This document shows, one piece after another, positions 25,993-36,177 of a stretch of DNA of 64,000 nt. A program made the translations under genes and the position numbers. Under the pieces are notes generated by a model, which saw nothing but the letters and a program-made list of their open reading frames with translations, did not search any database and was not told where the DNA came from. Positions within the stretch are counted from its first letter, which is position 1. The number at the start of each line of letters is the position of its first letter. The DNA is from CAVXHQ01 sp963789535 (lineage in GTDB: Bacteria > Pseudomonadota > Alphaproteobacteria > Rhodobacterales > Rhodobacteraceae), in NCBI GenBank assembly GCA_963789535.1, contig CAWBKU010000005.1, forward strand, positions 1,674,001-1,738,000. Direction: 5' to 3'.

Positions 25993-27341
25993 CGCTCGGG
26001 AAGTGCCTCTTCGAGCCACTTCTCGAGCCAGTGGATATTGTAGTTGCCCGACAGGACATCCGGTTCGGTCAGAAGGGCCATGTGCAGCGGCACGGTGGTG
26101 TCGATGCCGTCGACGATCAACTCTCCCAGTGCGCGGGACAGACGGGCCAGCGCCTCGGGCCGGTCGCGGCCATGCACGATCAGCTTGGCGATGAGACTGT
26201 CGTAATAGGGCGGGATCGAATAGCCGTCGTAGAGCGCGCTGTCCATGCGCACGCCAAGGCCGCCGGGCGCGTGATATTGGGTGATCTTGCCGGGGCAGGG
26301 CCGGAAATCAGGGAGCTTTTCGGCATTGATCCGCACCTCGATGGCGTGGCCGCGGATCACCAGATCGTCCTGTCCGAACGACATCGGCAGACCGGCGGCG
26401 ACCCGGATCTGTTCTCGCACGAGGTCGACGCCAAAGATCGCCTCGGTCACGGGATGCTCGACCTGAAGGCGCGTATTCATCTCGATGAAATAGAATTCAT
26501 CGTTCTCGAACAGGAACTCGATCGTGCCGGCACCGATATAGCCGATGTTCGCCACGGCATCCGCACAGACCTTGCCGATGCGGGCGCGCAATTCGGGCGT
26601 GATGGCGGGGCCGGGCGCCTCCTCCAGCACCTTCTGGTGACGGCGTTGCAGCGAGCAGTCGCGCTCGGCCAGATGCACCGCGCCGCCCTTGCCGTCGCCG
26701 AACACCTGGATCTCGATGTGGCGCGGGGTGGTCAGGTATTTCTCGAGGTAGACCTCGTCGTTGCCGAAGGCCGCCTTGGCCTCGGAGCGGGCGTTCTGGA
26801 ACGCGGCCTCGATGTCGGCGGCGGATTTCGCCACCTTCATGCCGCGCCCGCCGCCCCCCGCCGTGGCCTTGACGATGACCGGATAGCCGATCTCGCCCGC
26901 CACGCGGCGCGCCTCCTCGAGGGTCGGCACCCCGCCATCCGACCCCGGCACGCAGGGCACGCCAAGTTTGCGCATCGTGTCCTTGGCGGTGATCTTGTCG
27001 CCCATGATCCGGATGTGCGCGGCGGTCGGGCCGATGAACGTCAGGCCGTGATCCTCGAGCACCTGAACGAAGGCGGCGTTCTCGGACAGGAACCCATAGC
27101 CGGGATGGATCGCCTGCGCGCCGGTCACTTCGGCGGCGGCGACGATGGCGGCAAAGTTGAGATAGCTCTGCGCACTTGCAGGCGGGCCAATGCAGATCGC
27201 CTCGTCGGCCATGCGGACATGCATCGCGTCGGCGTCGGCGGTCGAATGGACGGCGACCGAGGCGATGCCCATCTCGCGGCAGGCGCGCACGACGCGCAGG
27301 GCGATTTCGCCGCGGTTCGCGATCAGGATTTTGTCGAACAT
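25989..27341 (-). CDS. accC: acetyl-CoA carboxylase biotin carboxylase subunit
   Basis: Biotin carboxylase of 450 residues, the standard length. It carboxylates the biotin on AccB with bicarbonate and ATP, the first half of malonyl-CoA synthesis. It opens FDKILIANRGEIALRVVRAC, has the ATP-grasp glycine loop GGGGRGMKV, and the catalytic region EMNTRLQVEHPVTE. It follows accB by five bases and overlaps aat, so accB-accC-aat form one transcript. Confidence 0.97.
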   Translation of the reverse strand: MFDKILIANRGEIALRVVRACREMGIASVAVHSTADADAMHVRMADEAICIGPPASAQSYLNFAAIVAAAEVTGAQAIHPGYGFLSENAAFVQVLEDHGLTFIGPTAAHIRIMGDKITAKDTMRKLGVPCVPGSDGGVPTLEEARRVAGEIGYPVIVKATAGGGGRGMKVAKSAADIEAAFQNARSEAKAAFGNDEVYLEKYLTTPRHIEIQVFGDGKGGAVHLAERDCSLQRRHQKVLEEAPGPAITPELRARIGKVCADAVANIGYIGAGTIEFLFENDEFYFIEMNTRLQVEHPVTEAIFGVDLVREQIRVAAGLPMSFGQDDLVIRGHAIEVRINAEKLPDFRPCPGKITQYHAPGGLGVRMDSALYDGYSIPPYYDSLIAKLIVHGRDRPEALARLSRALGELIVDGIDTTVPLHMALLTEPDVLSGNYNIHWLEKWLEEALPER

Positions 27342-27346
27342 GCCCG

Positions 27347-27841
27347 TTACTCGATGATCATCAGCGGCGCGCCGTATTCGACCGGGCCGCCATCCTCGAC
27401 GAGGATCCGCCTGACCGTGCCACCGCGCGGCGCAGGGATCTGGTTCATCGTCTTCATCGCCTCGATGATGAGGAGGGTGTCGCCCTCCTTCACCTGCTGG
27501 CCGACGCTGACGAAGGGCGGCGCGCTCGGTTCGCCCTGAAGATAGACGGTGCCGACCATCGGCGAGGTTACGGCGCCGGGCAGGCCCGCGGGATCGCTGG
27601 CCGCGGCGGCGGGGGATGCCACGGGCGCAGGTCCCGCGGCGGGCAGGGCCATCGGGGCGGCGGGGGCCGCGCCCGTCACATGCGTCACGATCTGGGTCTG
27701 GCGACTGACGCGGACGTTCAGGCTGTCGTTTTCGGCATAGTCGCGCTTGACCTGCAATTCGGTCAGGTCATTCTCGCGCAAGAGTTCGGCCAAGGCCTTG
27801 ATAAAGCTCACGTCGCTGTCGTGAGAGGTCGTCTTGCTCAT
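27347..27841 (-). CDS. accB: acetyl-CoA carboxylase biotin carboxyl carrier protein
   Basis: BCCP of 164 residues. The N-terminal part (SFIKALAELLRENDLTELQV) is followed by an Ala/Pro-rich linker (about residues 60-90) and the biotinyl domain with EAMKTMNQI; Lys130 is the biotin attachment site. The start is the ATG before SKTTSHDSD. The upstream gap holds TATAAG on the minus strand (27936-27931), a possible -10 box, though the matching -35 is weak. Confidence 0.96.
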   Translation of the reverse strand: MSKTTSHDSDVSFIKALAELLRENDLTELQVKRDYAENDSLNVRVSRQTQIVTHVTGAAPAAPMALPAAGPAPVASPAAAASDPAGLPGAVTSPMVGTVYLQGEPSAPPFVSVGQQVKEGDTLLIIEAMKTMNQIPAPRGGTVRRILVEDGGPVEYGAPLMIIE

Positions 27842-28037
27842 GCTTGTCCCCTGGCCGTTGCCTGCATTGCGCCGATCTGCCCTGCCCGGACGGTGGGGTC
27901 CGGGGGAACGGCGCGGCACGATTGAGGGCGCTTATACGCCAAGGCGGCGCGCGGGGAAAGCAGGCAGGCGCGGGAGATGGCGCCCGCCGGGGGCCGGGTC
28001 ACGCGATCCTTACCGTTGGTGCCGTCCAGACGCCTAT

Positions 28038-28583
28038 TCAGGCGGCGTCGTCCTCTTGATCGGGTTCGGGCGTCTCGCGGGCCAGAGCGGGGTCAGCGAC
28101 TTCGCCGCTGCCATTCTCCGCCCCTGCGTCTGCGCGTGGCCGGGCCGCTTGTGTCGCGTCTGCGCGGTCGGCCTCCCTGGCTTTGACCGTCTCGCCCGCC
28201 TGCGCATCGTCGGCCTCGGCGCGCGCCGTGGTTGCGGCCGCCTCGGCGGTGCGGGCACGGGCCTCGGCGGCCTTGGCGCGCTGCGCGCTCTGGCTGTCGG
28301 GGAGCATCGAGACGCCATAGGGCTTGAGGGTGCGTTGCACCTGTTCGATCCGCTTGTCGAGTGGCAGGCTCGGGTCGGTCGTCGCGGCGGTATCGGCGCG
28401 CAGCAGGCTCCGCGTCACTTCGGCGGTTTGCGACAGGCTGGTGCCCGGCACGGCGGCGACGGCCAGCGGCACATGGGGCCGCGTGTCGCGCGCAATTGCC
28501 GCGGCATCCGCCGTCGGTCGCATGTCCGGCACCAGTTGCGGCGCGAGGGCGCGGCTGGCGGGAAAGAGGTCGATACGGTCCAT
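28038..28583 (-). CDS. hypothetical protein, Ala-rich with charged C-terminal helix
   Basis: Protein of 181 residues that I do not recognise. Residues 1-85 are mixed (DRIDLFPASRALAPQLVPDM at the start). About 86-150 is a long Ala/Arg/Glu/Asp helix with coiled-coil character (QRAKAAEARARTAEAAATTA), and the tail is acidic and low in complexity. There is no signal peptide or membrane segment. GAGGAG sits 6 nt before the ATG, which supports real translation. It lies between acs and accB on the same strand, 78 nt after the acs stop. Confidence 0.65.
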   Translation of the reverse strand: MDRIDLFPASRALAPQLVPDMRPTADAAAIARDTRPHVPLAVAAVPGTSLSQTAEVTRSLLRADTAATTDPSLPLDKRIEQVQRTLKPYGVSMLPDSQSAQRAKAAEARARTAEAAATTARAEADDAQAGETVKAREADRADATQAARPRADAGAENGSGEVADPALARETPEPDQEDDAA

Positions 28584-28661
28584 CACGGGCTCCTCGATCG
28601 TCAAAGAGCCCCCACCCGCAGGCAGGTATGACACGCGATCCCTAAGAAATCGTGAACCGGT

Positions 28662-30605
<1,944 letters not shown>

Positions 30606-30624
30606 GGCGTCGGTCCTTGTCGTC

Positions 30625-31374
30625 TCAGATAGCGAGATATTGCGCCCGCAACGCCTCGTCTTCCAGCACCTCTTTCGCGCTGCCGTCGAAGACGACCGAT
30701 CCGGTGTCGAGGATTACGGCCCGGTCGGCGAGTTTCAGGGCGGCGACGGCGTTCTGTTCGACGATGACGGTGGTGATGCCCTGATCGCGGATGATGTCGA
30801 GGGTCTTGGCGATTTCCTGCACGATCACCGGGGCGAGGCCCTCGTAGGGCTCGTCGAGCAGCAGCACCTTGATGTCGCGGGCAAGCGCGCGGGCGATGGC
30901 GAGCATCTGCTGTTCGCCGCCCGAGAGGGTCACGCCCTCCTGCTTGCGGCGTTCCCCCAGGCGGGGAAAGAGCGTGTAGATGCGGTCGAGCGACCAGCCG
31001 ATGGGCGGGGCGATCTGGGCGAGTTTCAGGTTTTCCTCGACGGTCAAGCCGGCGATGATGCGCCGGTCCTCGGGCACGAGGCCGATGCCCGCCGCACTCG
31101 CCTGATGGGCGCGCATCTGGTGCAGGGGCGCGTGGTCCAGCCAGATTTCACCCGATTTCAGCGCCGGGTCGTCGAGCCGGGCGATGGCCCGCAGGGTCGA
31201 CGTCTTGCCCGCGCCGTTGCGTCCCAGCAGGGCGAGGATCTCGCCTTCGTGGATATCGAAGGAGACGCCCTGAACGATATAGCTTTCGCCGTAATAGGCC
31301 TCGATGTTCCACACGGAGAGGTATTTCGGGTGCGTCGCGGCGTTGTTGACGTTCTTGTCGAAGGGGGCGTTCAT
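30625..31374 (-). CDS. livF: branched-chain-amino-acid-type ABC transporter ATPase (LivF-like)
   Basis: ATPase of 249 residues. It shows Walker A GRNGAGKTS, signature LSGGEQQMLAIARALARD, and Walker B VLLLDEPYEGLAP followed by VIVEQNAVAALKLADRAVIL, typical of LivF rather than LivG. The N terminus (first 16 residues) is longer than usual. It pairs with the LivG-like ATPase encoded just upstream, from which it is separated by three 21-nt hairpins (31396-31465). The transported substrate is unknown; co-transcription with acs suggests a compound feeding acetyl-CoA. Confidence 0.9.
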   Translation of the reverse strand: MNAPFDKNVNNAATHPKYLSVWNIEAYYGESYIVQGVSFDIHEGEILALLGRNGAGKTSTLRAIARLDDPALKSGEIWLDHAPLHQMRAHQASAAGIGLVPEDRRIIAGLTVEENLKLAQIAPPIGWSLDRIYTLFPRLGERRKQEGVTLSGGEQQMLAIARALARDIKVLLLDEPYEGLAPVIVQEIAKTLDIIRDQGITTVIVEQNAVAALKLADRAVILDTGSVVFDGSAKEVLEDEALRAQYLAI

Positions 31375-31395
31375 CGCGGTTCCTCTGGTCCGAAA

Positions 31396-31465
31396 CGATC
31401 TTTTTCAAAAAGATCGGATCGAACTTTTACTAAAAGTTCGGCGTCGAAGTCTTTGAAAGACTTCG
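31396..31465. repeat. three tandem 21-nt hairpins between livG and livF
   Basis: Three inverted repeats of exactly 21 nt at 31396-31416, 31420-31440 and 31445-31465, separated by 3 and 4 nt. Left arms are CGATCTTTTT, CGAACTTTT and CGAAGTCTTT, each with its perfect complement after a 1- or 3-nt centre. All begin CG and end CG with a T-run/A-run at the tip. The third is identical to the first hairpin at 59996-60016. They belong to the hairpin family also present at 34540, 48463, 52901 and 59996. Confidence 0.9.
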
Positions 31466-31469
31466 GCCC

Positions 31470-32228
31470 CTACACCTGTGCCTCGCCCAGATAGGCTTCG
31501 CGGACCTTGGGGTGGCCCTTGATGTTCTCTGGCGTATCCTCGACCAGCGGGGTGCCCTGCGCCAGCACGGTGATCCGCTCGGCGAGCGAAAAGACGACGT
31601 GCATGTCGTGCTCGATGATCGCCATGGTGATGTCGCGCTTGGCCTTGATCTCCTTCAGCAGGTCGATGGTGTTGTTGGTATCGGCGCGCGCCATGCCGGC
31701 GGTCGGCTCGTCGAGCAGCAGCAGGCGCGGGTTCTGCACCAGACACATCGCCATCTCCAGACGCCGCTTGTCGCCGCGGCTCAACGAGCCTGCATGGGCA
31801 TTGCGTTTCTCGAGCATGTTGACGTCGGCGAGCATCGCCTCGGCCTGTTCGCGGATCTTCACCTCTGCGCCGACGCTTTCGATACCGTGCAGGCGGAACG
31901 CGCCGTCGCGTTTGGCGAAACAGGGGATCATCACGTTCTCGATCACCGTCAGATCGCCAAAGATCTCGGGCGTCTGGAACACGCGGCTGATGCCCATCTG
32001 GTTGATCTCGTAGGGCTTTCGGCCCAGAACCGACTGCCCGTCGAACAGGACCGAGCCAGAGTCGGGGATCAGCTTGCCCACCAGCACGTTCAGCAGCGTC
32101 GACTTGCCCGCGCCGTTCGGCCCGATGATCGCATGGACGGTGTTTTCCTGAACGCTCAGGTTCACGTTTCCGAGGGCCTGCAACCCGCCGAACCGCTTGT
32201 TCACGCCCTTGACTTCGAGGATGGCCAT
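31470..32228 (-). CDS. livG: branched-chain-amino-acid-type ABC transporter ATPase (LivG-like)
   Basis: ATPase of 252 residues. It has Walker A GPNGAGKST, the signature variant LSRGDKRRLEMAMCL, Walker B LLLLDEPTAGMARADT, and IIEHDMHVVFSLAERITVL, the LivG-type H-loop region. The signature reads LSRGD instead of the usual LSHGE/LSGGQ, seen in urea/amide-type Liv relatives as well. It starts 9 nt after the livM-like stop. The 95-nt spacer to livF carries three hairpins, so the two ATPase levels may differ. Confidence 0.9.
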   Translation of the reverse strand: MAILEVKGVNKRFGGLQALGNVNLSVQENTVHAIIGPNGAGKSTLLNVLVGKLIPDSGSVLFDGQSVLGRKPYEINQMGISRVFQTPEIFGDLTVIENVMIPCFAKRDGAFRLHGIESVGAEVKIREQAEAMLADVNMLEKRNAHAGSLSRGDKRRLEMAMCLVQNPRLLLLDEPTAGMARADTNNTIDLLKEIKAKRDITMAIIEHDMHVVFSLAERITVLAQGTPLVEDTPENIKGHPKVREAYLGEAQV

Positions 32229-32237
32229 CGCGCGCTC

Positions 32238-33428
32238 CTATTCCGCCGGGGTGGTCTTGGCGTCGGTCGCGGCCCCGGGCCGCCGACGCCGGAACAGGCG
32301 CCCGATCCGCTGGCCGCCCTCGACCAGCCCGCCGGGCAGGAAGATGACGACCGCCATGAACAGCAGGCCCAGCGTCAGATGCCAGCCCTTGCCGATGAAC
32401 GGATAGACCACGGCGACGAGGAAATCCTCGATCCCGTCGGGCAGGGCGGCGAACCAGGTGTGCAGGATGCCTTCGTTGATCTTGGAAACGATGTTCTCGA
32501 GGTATTTGATGAGGCCCGCGCCCAGCACCGGGCCGATCAGGGTGCCGACGCCGCCGAGGATCGACATGACGACGATCTCGCCCGAGGCGGTCCAGAACAT
32601 CCGCTCCGCCCCGGTCAGCGGGTCCATCGCGGCGAGAAGCCCACCCGCCAGCCCGGCATACATCCCCGAGATCACGAAGGCCGCGAGCATGTAGGGCCGC
32701 GTCGATACCCCGGTATAGTTCAGCCGTTGCTGGTTCGATTTCACTGCCCGCAGCATGAGGCCCATGGGCGAGCGGAAGATCCGGATCGAGAGATAGAACG
32801 AGACGATCAGGAAGGCGGCGCAGAGGTAATAGCCGTTCTGGAACACGAATTCATGCCCCCCGACGCGCCAGGTCGTGCTGTCGTTCATCACGAGTCCGAA
32901 CAGGTGAGGCGAGGTCGGCGACCCGGCCGCCTGGAGGTATTGCGGGTCGGAGGTATAGACCTGAAGCCCGGTTTCGCCGTTGGTCAGCGGCGTCAGCACC
33001 GAATAGGCGAGCGAATAGGACATCTGCGCAAAGGCCAGCGTCAGGATCGAGAAATAGATGCCCGAGCGACGCAACGAGATATACCCGATGATGACCGAGA
33101 AGATGCCGGCCACGATCACCGACAGGATGATGGCAGGGACGACGTTGTAACTCAGAAGCTTGAACATCCAGACCGCGGCATAGCTGCCGACGCCGAGGAA
33201 GGCGGCGTGGCCGAACGAGAGGTATCCCGTCAGGCCGAACAGGATGTTGAACCCGATCGCGAGGATGCCGTAGATCACGAACCGCTGCATCAGTGCGGGG
33301 TAGCCCGCGTTGAAGCTCTGGCCGACGGCACTCCCGGTCGGAAACGGGTTCAGCAGGATCGGGGCGGCCAGCGTCATCAGGACGACGATGACGAAGAGGG
33401 TGAGGTCGCGGCGCGAAAGACCAAGCAT
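32238..33428 (-). CDS. livM: branched-chain-amino-acid-type ABC transporter permease (LivM-like)
   Basis: Permease of 396 residues with about ten hydrophobic helices. The LivM pattern is visible: RFVIYGILAIGFNILFGLTG, YLSFGHAAFLGVGSYA and a late GVGTLIGPVLGAGLIKYLE. A periplasmic insertion of about 60 residues (NGETGLQVYTSDPQYLQ and following) is longer than in E. coli LivM. It starts three bases after the livH-like stop, so the two permeases are coupled. Confidence 0.9.
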   Translation of the reverse strand: MLGLSRRDLTLFVIVVLMTLAAPILLNPFPTGSAVGQSFNAGYPALMQRFVIYGILAIGFNILFGLTGYLSFGHAAFLGVGSYAAVWMFKLLSYNVVPAIILSVIVAGIFSVIIGYISLRRSGIYFSILTLAFAQMSYSLAYSVLTPLTNGETGLQVYTSDPQYLQAAGSPTSPHLFGLVMNDSTTWRVGGHEFVFQNGYYLCAAFLIVSFYLSIRIFRSPMGLMLRAVKSNQQRLNYTGVSTRPYMLAAFVISGMYAGLAGGLLAAMDPLTGAERMFWTASGEIVVMSILGGVGTLIGPVLGAGLIKYLENIVSKINEGILHTWFAALPDGIEDFLVAVVYPFIGKGWHLTLGLLFMAVVIFLPGGLVEGGQRIGRLFRRRRPGAATDAKTTPAE

Positions 33429-33431
33429 CTT

Positions 33432-34463
33432 CTATTCCTCCATCACGCCGCGGCGGCCCATCAGGCCCCGCGGCCGGACCAGCAGGATGATGATCGCGAC
33501 GAGGTAGATGATGATCTGGTCGATGCCCGGCAACAGCGCCTTGACCTCGTTCATCGAGGCGAAACTTTGCAGGATGCCGAGCAGGAACCCGGCCAGCACC
33601 GCGCCCGGCAACGATCCCATGCCCCCGACGACGACGACGACGAAGCTCAGCACCAGGAAATCCATGCCGATGTTGTAGTGCGGCGACAGGAGCGGCGCAT
33701 ACATCACGCCCGCGACGCCCGCGACGGCGGCGGCGAGGCCGAACATGAAGGTGAACCGCTTGTCGATGTCGATGCCGAGCAGGCCCACCGTCTCGCGGTC
33801 GGCCATGCCGGCGCGGACGACCATGCCGAAGGTGGTGAATTGCAGGAACGCAAAGACGGCGGCGATGATGACGGCGGAGAACAGGAAATAGGTGAGCCGC
33901 CAGGCCGGATAGAGGACGCGACCGGGGTCCATGCCGATTGCGGCGCCAAAGTCGATGGAACCGGCGAAGGCGGCGGGGAAGGGGGTCTGGATCGGATTGG
34001 CGCCGTAGACCGCCTTCACGATCTCGCCCAGCACGATGGCGAGGCCGAAGGTCACGAGGATCTGGTCGGCGTGCGGGCGCTTGTAGAAATGCTTGATCAG
34101 GCCGCGTTCCATGATGAAGCCGAAGAGGATCATCACCGGGATCGCGACGAGGATGGCGACGGGCACCGCCCAGTCCTGAAGCCAGAGGCCGATGTCGTCG
34201 CCGAACCAGGCCTGAACGTAGGGCGTGCGTATCTTGGCCGGATTGCCGAGGAAATCGAGGCGGTCGGGGTCGATGGTCTCGACGCTGAGGGTCATCAGCC
34301 GCGATACGGTGACGGCGATGAACGACCCGATCATGAACAGCGCGCCATGCGCGAAGTTCACGACGCCGAGCGTGCCGAAGATCAGTGTCAGGCCGAGGGC
34401 GATCAGCGCATAGGCCGAGCCCTTGTCGAGGCCGTTCAGGATTTGCAGGAGGATGGCGTCCAT
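33432..34463 (-). CDS. livH: branched-chain-amino-acid-type ABC transporter permease (LivH-like)
   Basis: Permease of 343 residues. It opens with LLQILNGLDKGSAYALIALG and LIFGTLGVVNFAHGALFMIG, the LivH signature, and has about eight membrane helices. A loop insertion near residues 60-85 (ETIDPDRLDFLGNPAKIRTP) is not present in E. coli LivH. The start follows the binding-protein gene after 147 nt containing three hairpins. Confidence 0.9.
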   Translation of the reverse strand: MDAILLQILNGLDKGSAYALIALGLTLIFGTLGVVNFAHGALFMIGSFIAVTVSRLMTLSVETIDPDRLDFLGNPAKIRTPYVQAWFGDDIGLWLQDWAVPVAILVAIPVMILFGFIMERGLIKHFYKRPHADQILVTFGLAIVLGEIVKAVYGANPIQTPFPAAFAGSIDFGAAIGMDPGRVLYPAWRLTYFLFSAVIIAAVFAFLQFTTFGMVVRAGMADRETVGLLGIDIDKRFTFMFGLAAAVAGVAGVMYAPLLSPHYNIGMDFLVLSFVVVVVGGMGSLPGAVLAGFLLGILQSFASMNEVKALLPGIDQIIIYLVAIIILLVRPRGLMGRRGVMEE

Positions 34464-34500
34464 GGCGTCAGGTGCCCCGTCACGAAGGTGTCAGCAATCG

Positions 34501-34584
34501 CCCCGCCCCCGACGAAGGGGGCGGGGCCGCAACCGGGCGCGGAGTTTTTGGAAAACTCCGGCACGAACTTTTTGAGAAAGTTCG
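34501..34584. repeat. GC hairpin plus paired 21-nt hairpins between binding protein and livH
   Basis: A 10-bp GC stem (CCCCGCCCCC / GGGGGCGGGG, 6-nt loop, 34501-34526) lies beside two 21-nt hairpins at 34540-34560 (arm CGGAGTTTT) and 34564-34584 (arm CGAACTTT). Read in the operon direction, the pair comes first, 26 nt after the binding-protein stop. This fits a processing or attenuation site that keeps binding-protein mRNA more abundant than permease mRNA. Confidence 0.85.
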
Positions 34585-34610
34585 CCTCGCCGGCAGCGAA
34601 TTGGCGCGGG

Positions 34611-35984
34611 TCAGGCGCCGGGGTTGCAGTCGCCCAGTTCGCCACCGGCGAACATCGGGTGATCTTCGGGATATTCGACCTGCGCGCGCGGCGTCACTTC
34701 GACGATCTCGAGCGTGTCGTAGCCGTTCATGTCGGCATTGCCCGAGGCCGAGGGGACGCCCTTCATGACCAGCACGTCCTTGAAGCACTGGTGGTCGGCG
34801 CCGCGGTAGGTGGTCGGCCCGTTGCCCATGCCATCGAAGTCGAAGTCCTCGAGGGCCTCGACGACCGCGCAGGGGTTGAACGAGTTCGCCCGCGTCACCG
34901 CATCGGCATAGAGGATCGTCTGCACATAGCACGTGTGCGCCGCGTTCGACGGCGGACGGCCATACTTGGCGCCGAACGACTGCACGAACGCCTGCGTGCC
35001 CGGATCGGTCAACTGCCAGTTCCAGTTCATCGAGCCGAAGACCCCTTCGATGTTGGCACCGGCACCGGCGGCCATCAGTTCGGAATAGAGCGGCACGATG
35101 ATCTCGAAGTTCTTGCCGTTGACCTGACGGTCGCGCAGTCCGAACTGGACCGCCTGGGTGATCGAGTTGACCATGTCCCCGCCGTAGTGGTTCAGGACCA
35201 GCACATCCGCGCCGGAGTTCAGGACGGGCGTGATGTAGGACGAGAAATCGCCGGCGCCGACCGGCGTCAGCACGTTCTCGGTCGTCGTCCAGCCGAGCGC
35301 CTCGGTGGCGGCGGCGATGCTCTCCTGTTGGGTCCAGCCCCAGGTGTAGTCGGCGGTCAGGTGATAGGCCTGACGCTCGGTGCCATAGGCGTTCGACAGC
35401 ACGGGCGCGAGGGCGGCGCCGGACATGTAGCCGTTGAAGAAGTGACGAAAGCCGTTGCGCTTGCGGTCCTTGCCCGTGGTGTCGTTGGAGTGGGTGAGAC
35501 CGGCCATGAAGATGATGCCCGCCTCCTGGCAGAGGCCCTGCACGGCGATGGCGACGCCCGAGGACGAGCCGCCGTTGATCATGATCGCGCCGTCCTTCTG
35601 GATCATCGACTGCGCCACGGCGCGGGCGACGTCGGACTTGGTCTGGGTGTCGCCGGTCACGAATTCGACCCGCTTGCCGAGGATACCGGTGCCGTCGAGG
35701 TTCTGCTGGCTGAATGTCGCCAGCATGCCGCCGTCACCGATCCCGTTCAGGTGCTCGACCGCGAGTTCCTGCGCGCGCAACTCGTCCAGACCCTCTTCGG
35801 CATAGGGGCCGGTCTGCGGCACGTTGAAGCCGAAGGTGACGGTGTCGCCCTGCGGCGCATTGGTAAAGCCGGTGTGCGCGTCGGCGCGCAGATAGGTCGG
35901 CAGCGCGAGGCTGGCGCTGGCGCCGATCCCCGCATAGGCGCTCGTCTTCAGGACGCCACGACGCGTGAAGCGTGAACTTGTCAT
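34611..35984 (-). CDS. ABC transporter substrate-binding protein (Liv/amide type), Tat signal
   Basis: Periplasmic binding protein of 457 residues, longer than LivK (about 370). The N terminus SSRFTRRGVLKTSAYAG is a twin-arginine-type signal, so it may be exported folded. The mature part fits the type I binding fold of the Liv/amide group (FGFNVPQTGPYAEEGLDE, GGSSSGVAIAVQGLCQEAG, AGDFSSYITPVLNSGADVLV). First gene of the operon with livH, livM, livG, livF and acs. Its ligand cannot be read from sequence; a small organic acid or amide is plausible given acs and the nearby SLC5-type sensor kinase. Confidence 0.88.
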   Translation of the reverse strand: MTSSRFTRRGVLKTSAYAGIGASASLALPTYLRADAHTGFTNAPQGDTVTFGFNVPQTGPYAEEGLDELRAQELAVEHLNGIGDGGMLATFSQQNLDGTGILGKRVEFVTGDTQTKSDVARAVAQSMIQKDGAIMINGGSSSGVAIAVQGLCQEAGIIFMAGLTHSNDTTGKDRKRNGFRHFFNGYMSGAALAPVLSNAYGTERQAYHLTADYTWGWTQQESIAAATEALGWTTTENVLTPVGAGDFSSYITPVLNSGADVLVLNHYGGDMVNSITQAVQFGLRDRQVNGKNFEIIVPLYSELMAAGAGANIEGVFGSMNWNWQLTDPGTQAFVQSFGAKYGRPPSNAAHTCYVQTILYADAVTRANSFNPCAVVEALEDFDFDGMGNGPTTYRGADHQCFKDVLVMKGVPSASGNADMNGYDTLEIVEVTPRAQVEYPEDHPMFAGGELGDCNPGA

Positions 35985-36084
35985 CTTGTTCCTCCCATAA
36001 GTGCAGCCCTCTCCGCCTCCTCGCGGGTCGGGTCGGCACCGCGATCGCTCGGGGTGCTGCGGCGAGTGTGTCGTCGGGTCGGCG

Positions 36085-36108
36085 TTCGGGCAATGCGCAT
36101 TGCCCGAA
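36085..36108. promoter_or_regulatory. 24-bp perfect palindrome in the divergent control region
   Basis: Fully self-complementary 24 bp with left half TTCGGGCAATGC, 101 nt upstream of the binding-protein start and 70 nt upstream of the XRE gene. It is too symmetric for chance and has no T-run on either side. An operator for the adjacent XRE regulator is the simplest reading. A nearby GTCAA-5 nt-TTGAC repeat (36122-36136) may be a second site. Confidence 0.6.
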
Positions 36109-36177
36109 GGGAAGAAAAGGAGTCAATAAAATTGACAAGTCCGTAGACTATCGTGAATTTGTCGTCACCGCGTTGCA

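Noticed and set aside
31396..31465. Short regularly spaced repeats that could suggest a CRISPR array
   Set aside because: The units are self-complementary and differ in sequence, spacers are only 3-4 nt, and no cas genes are present.
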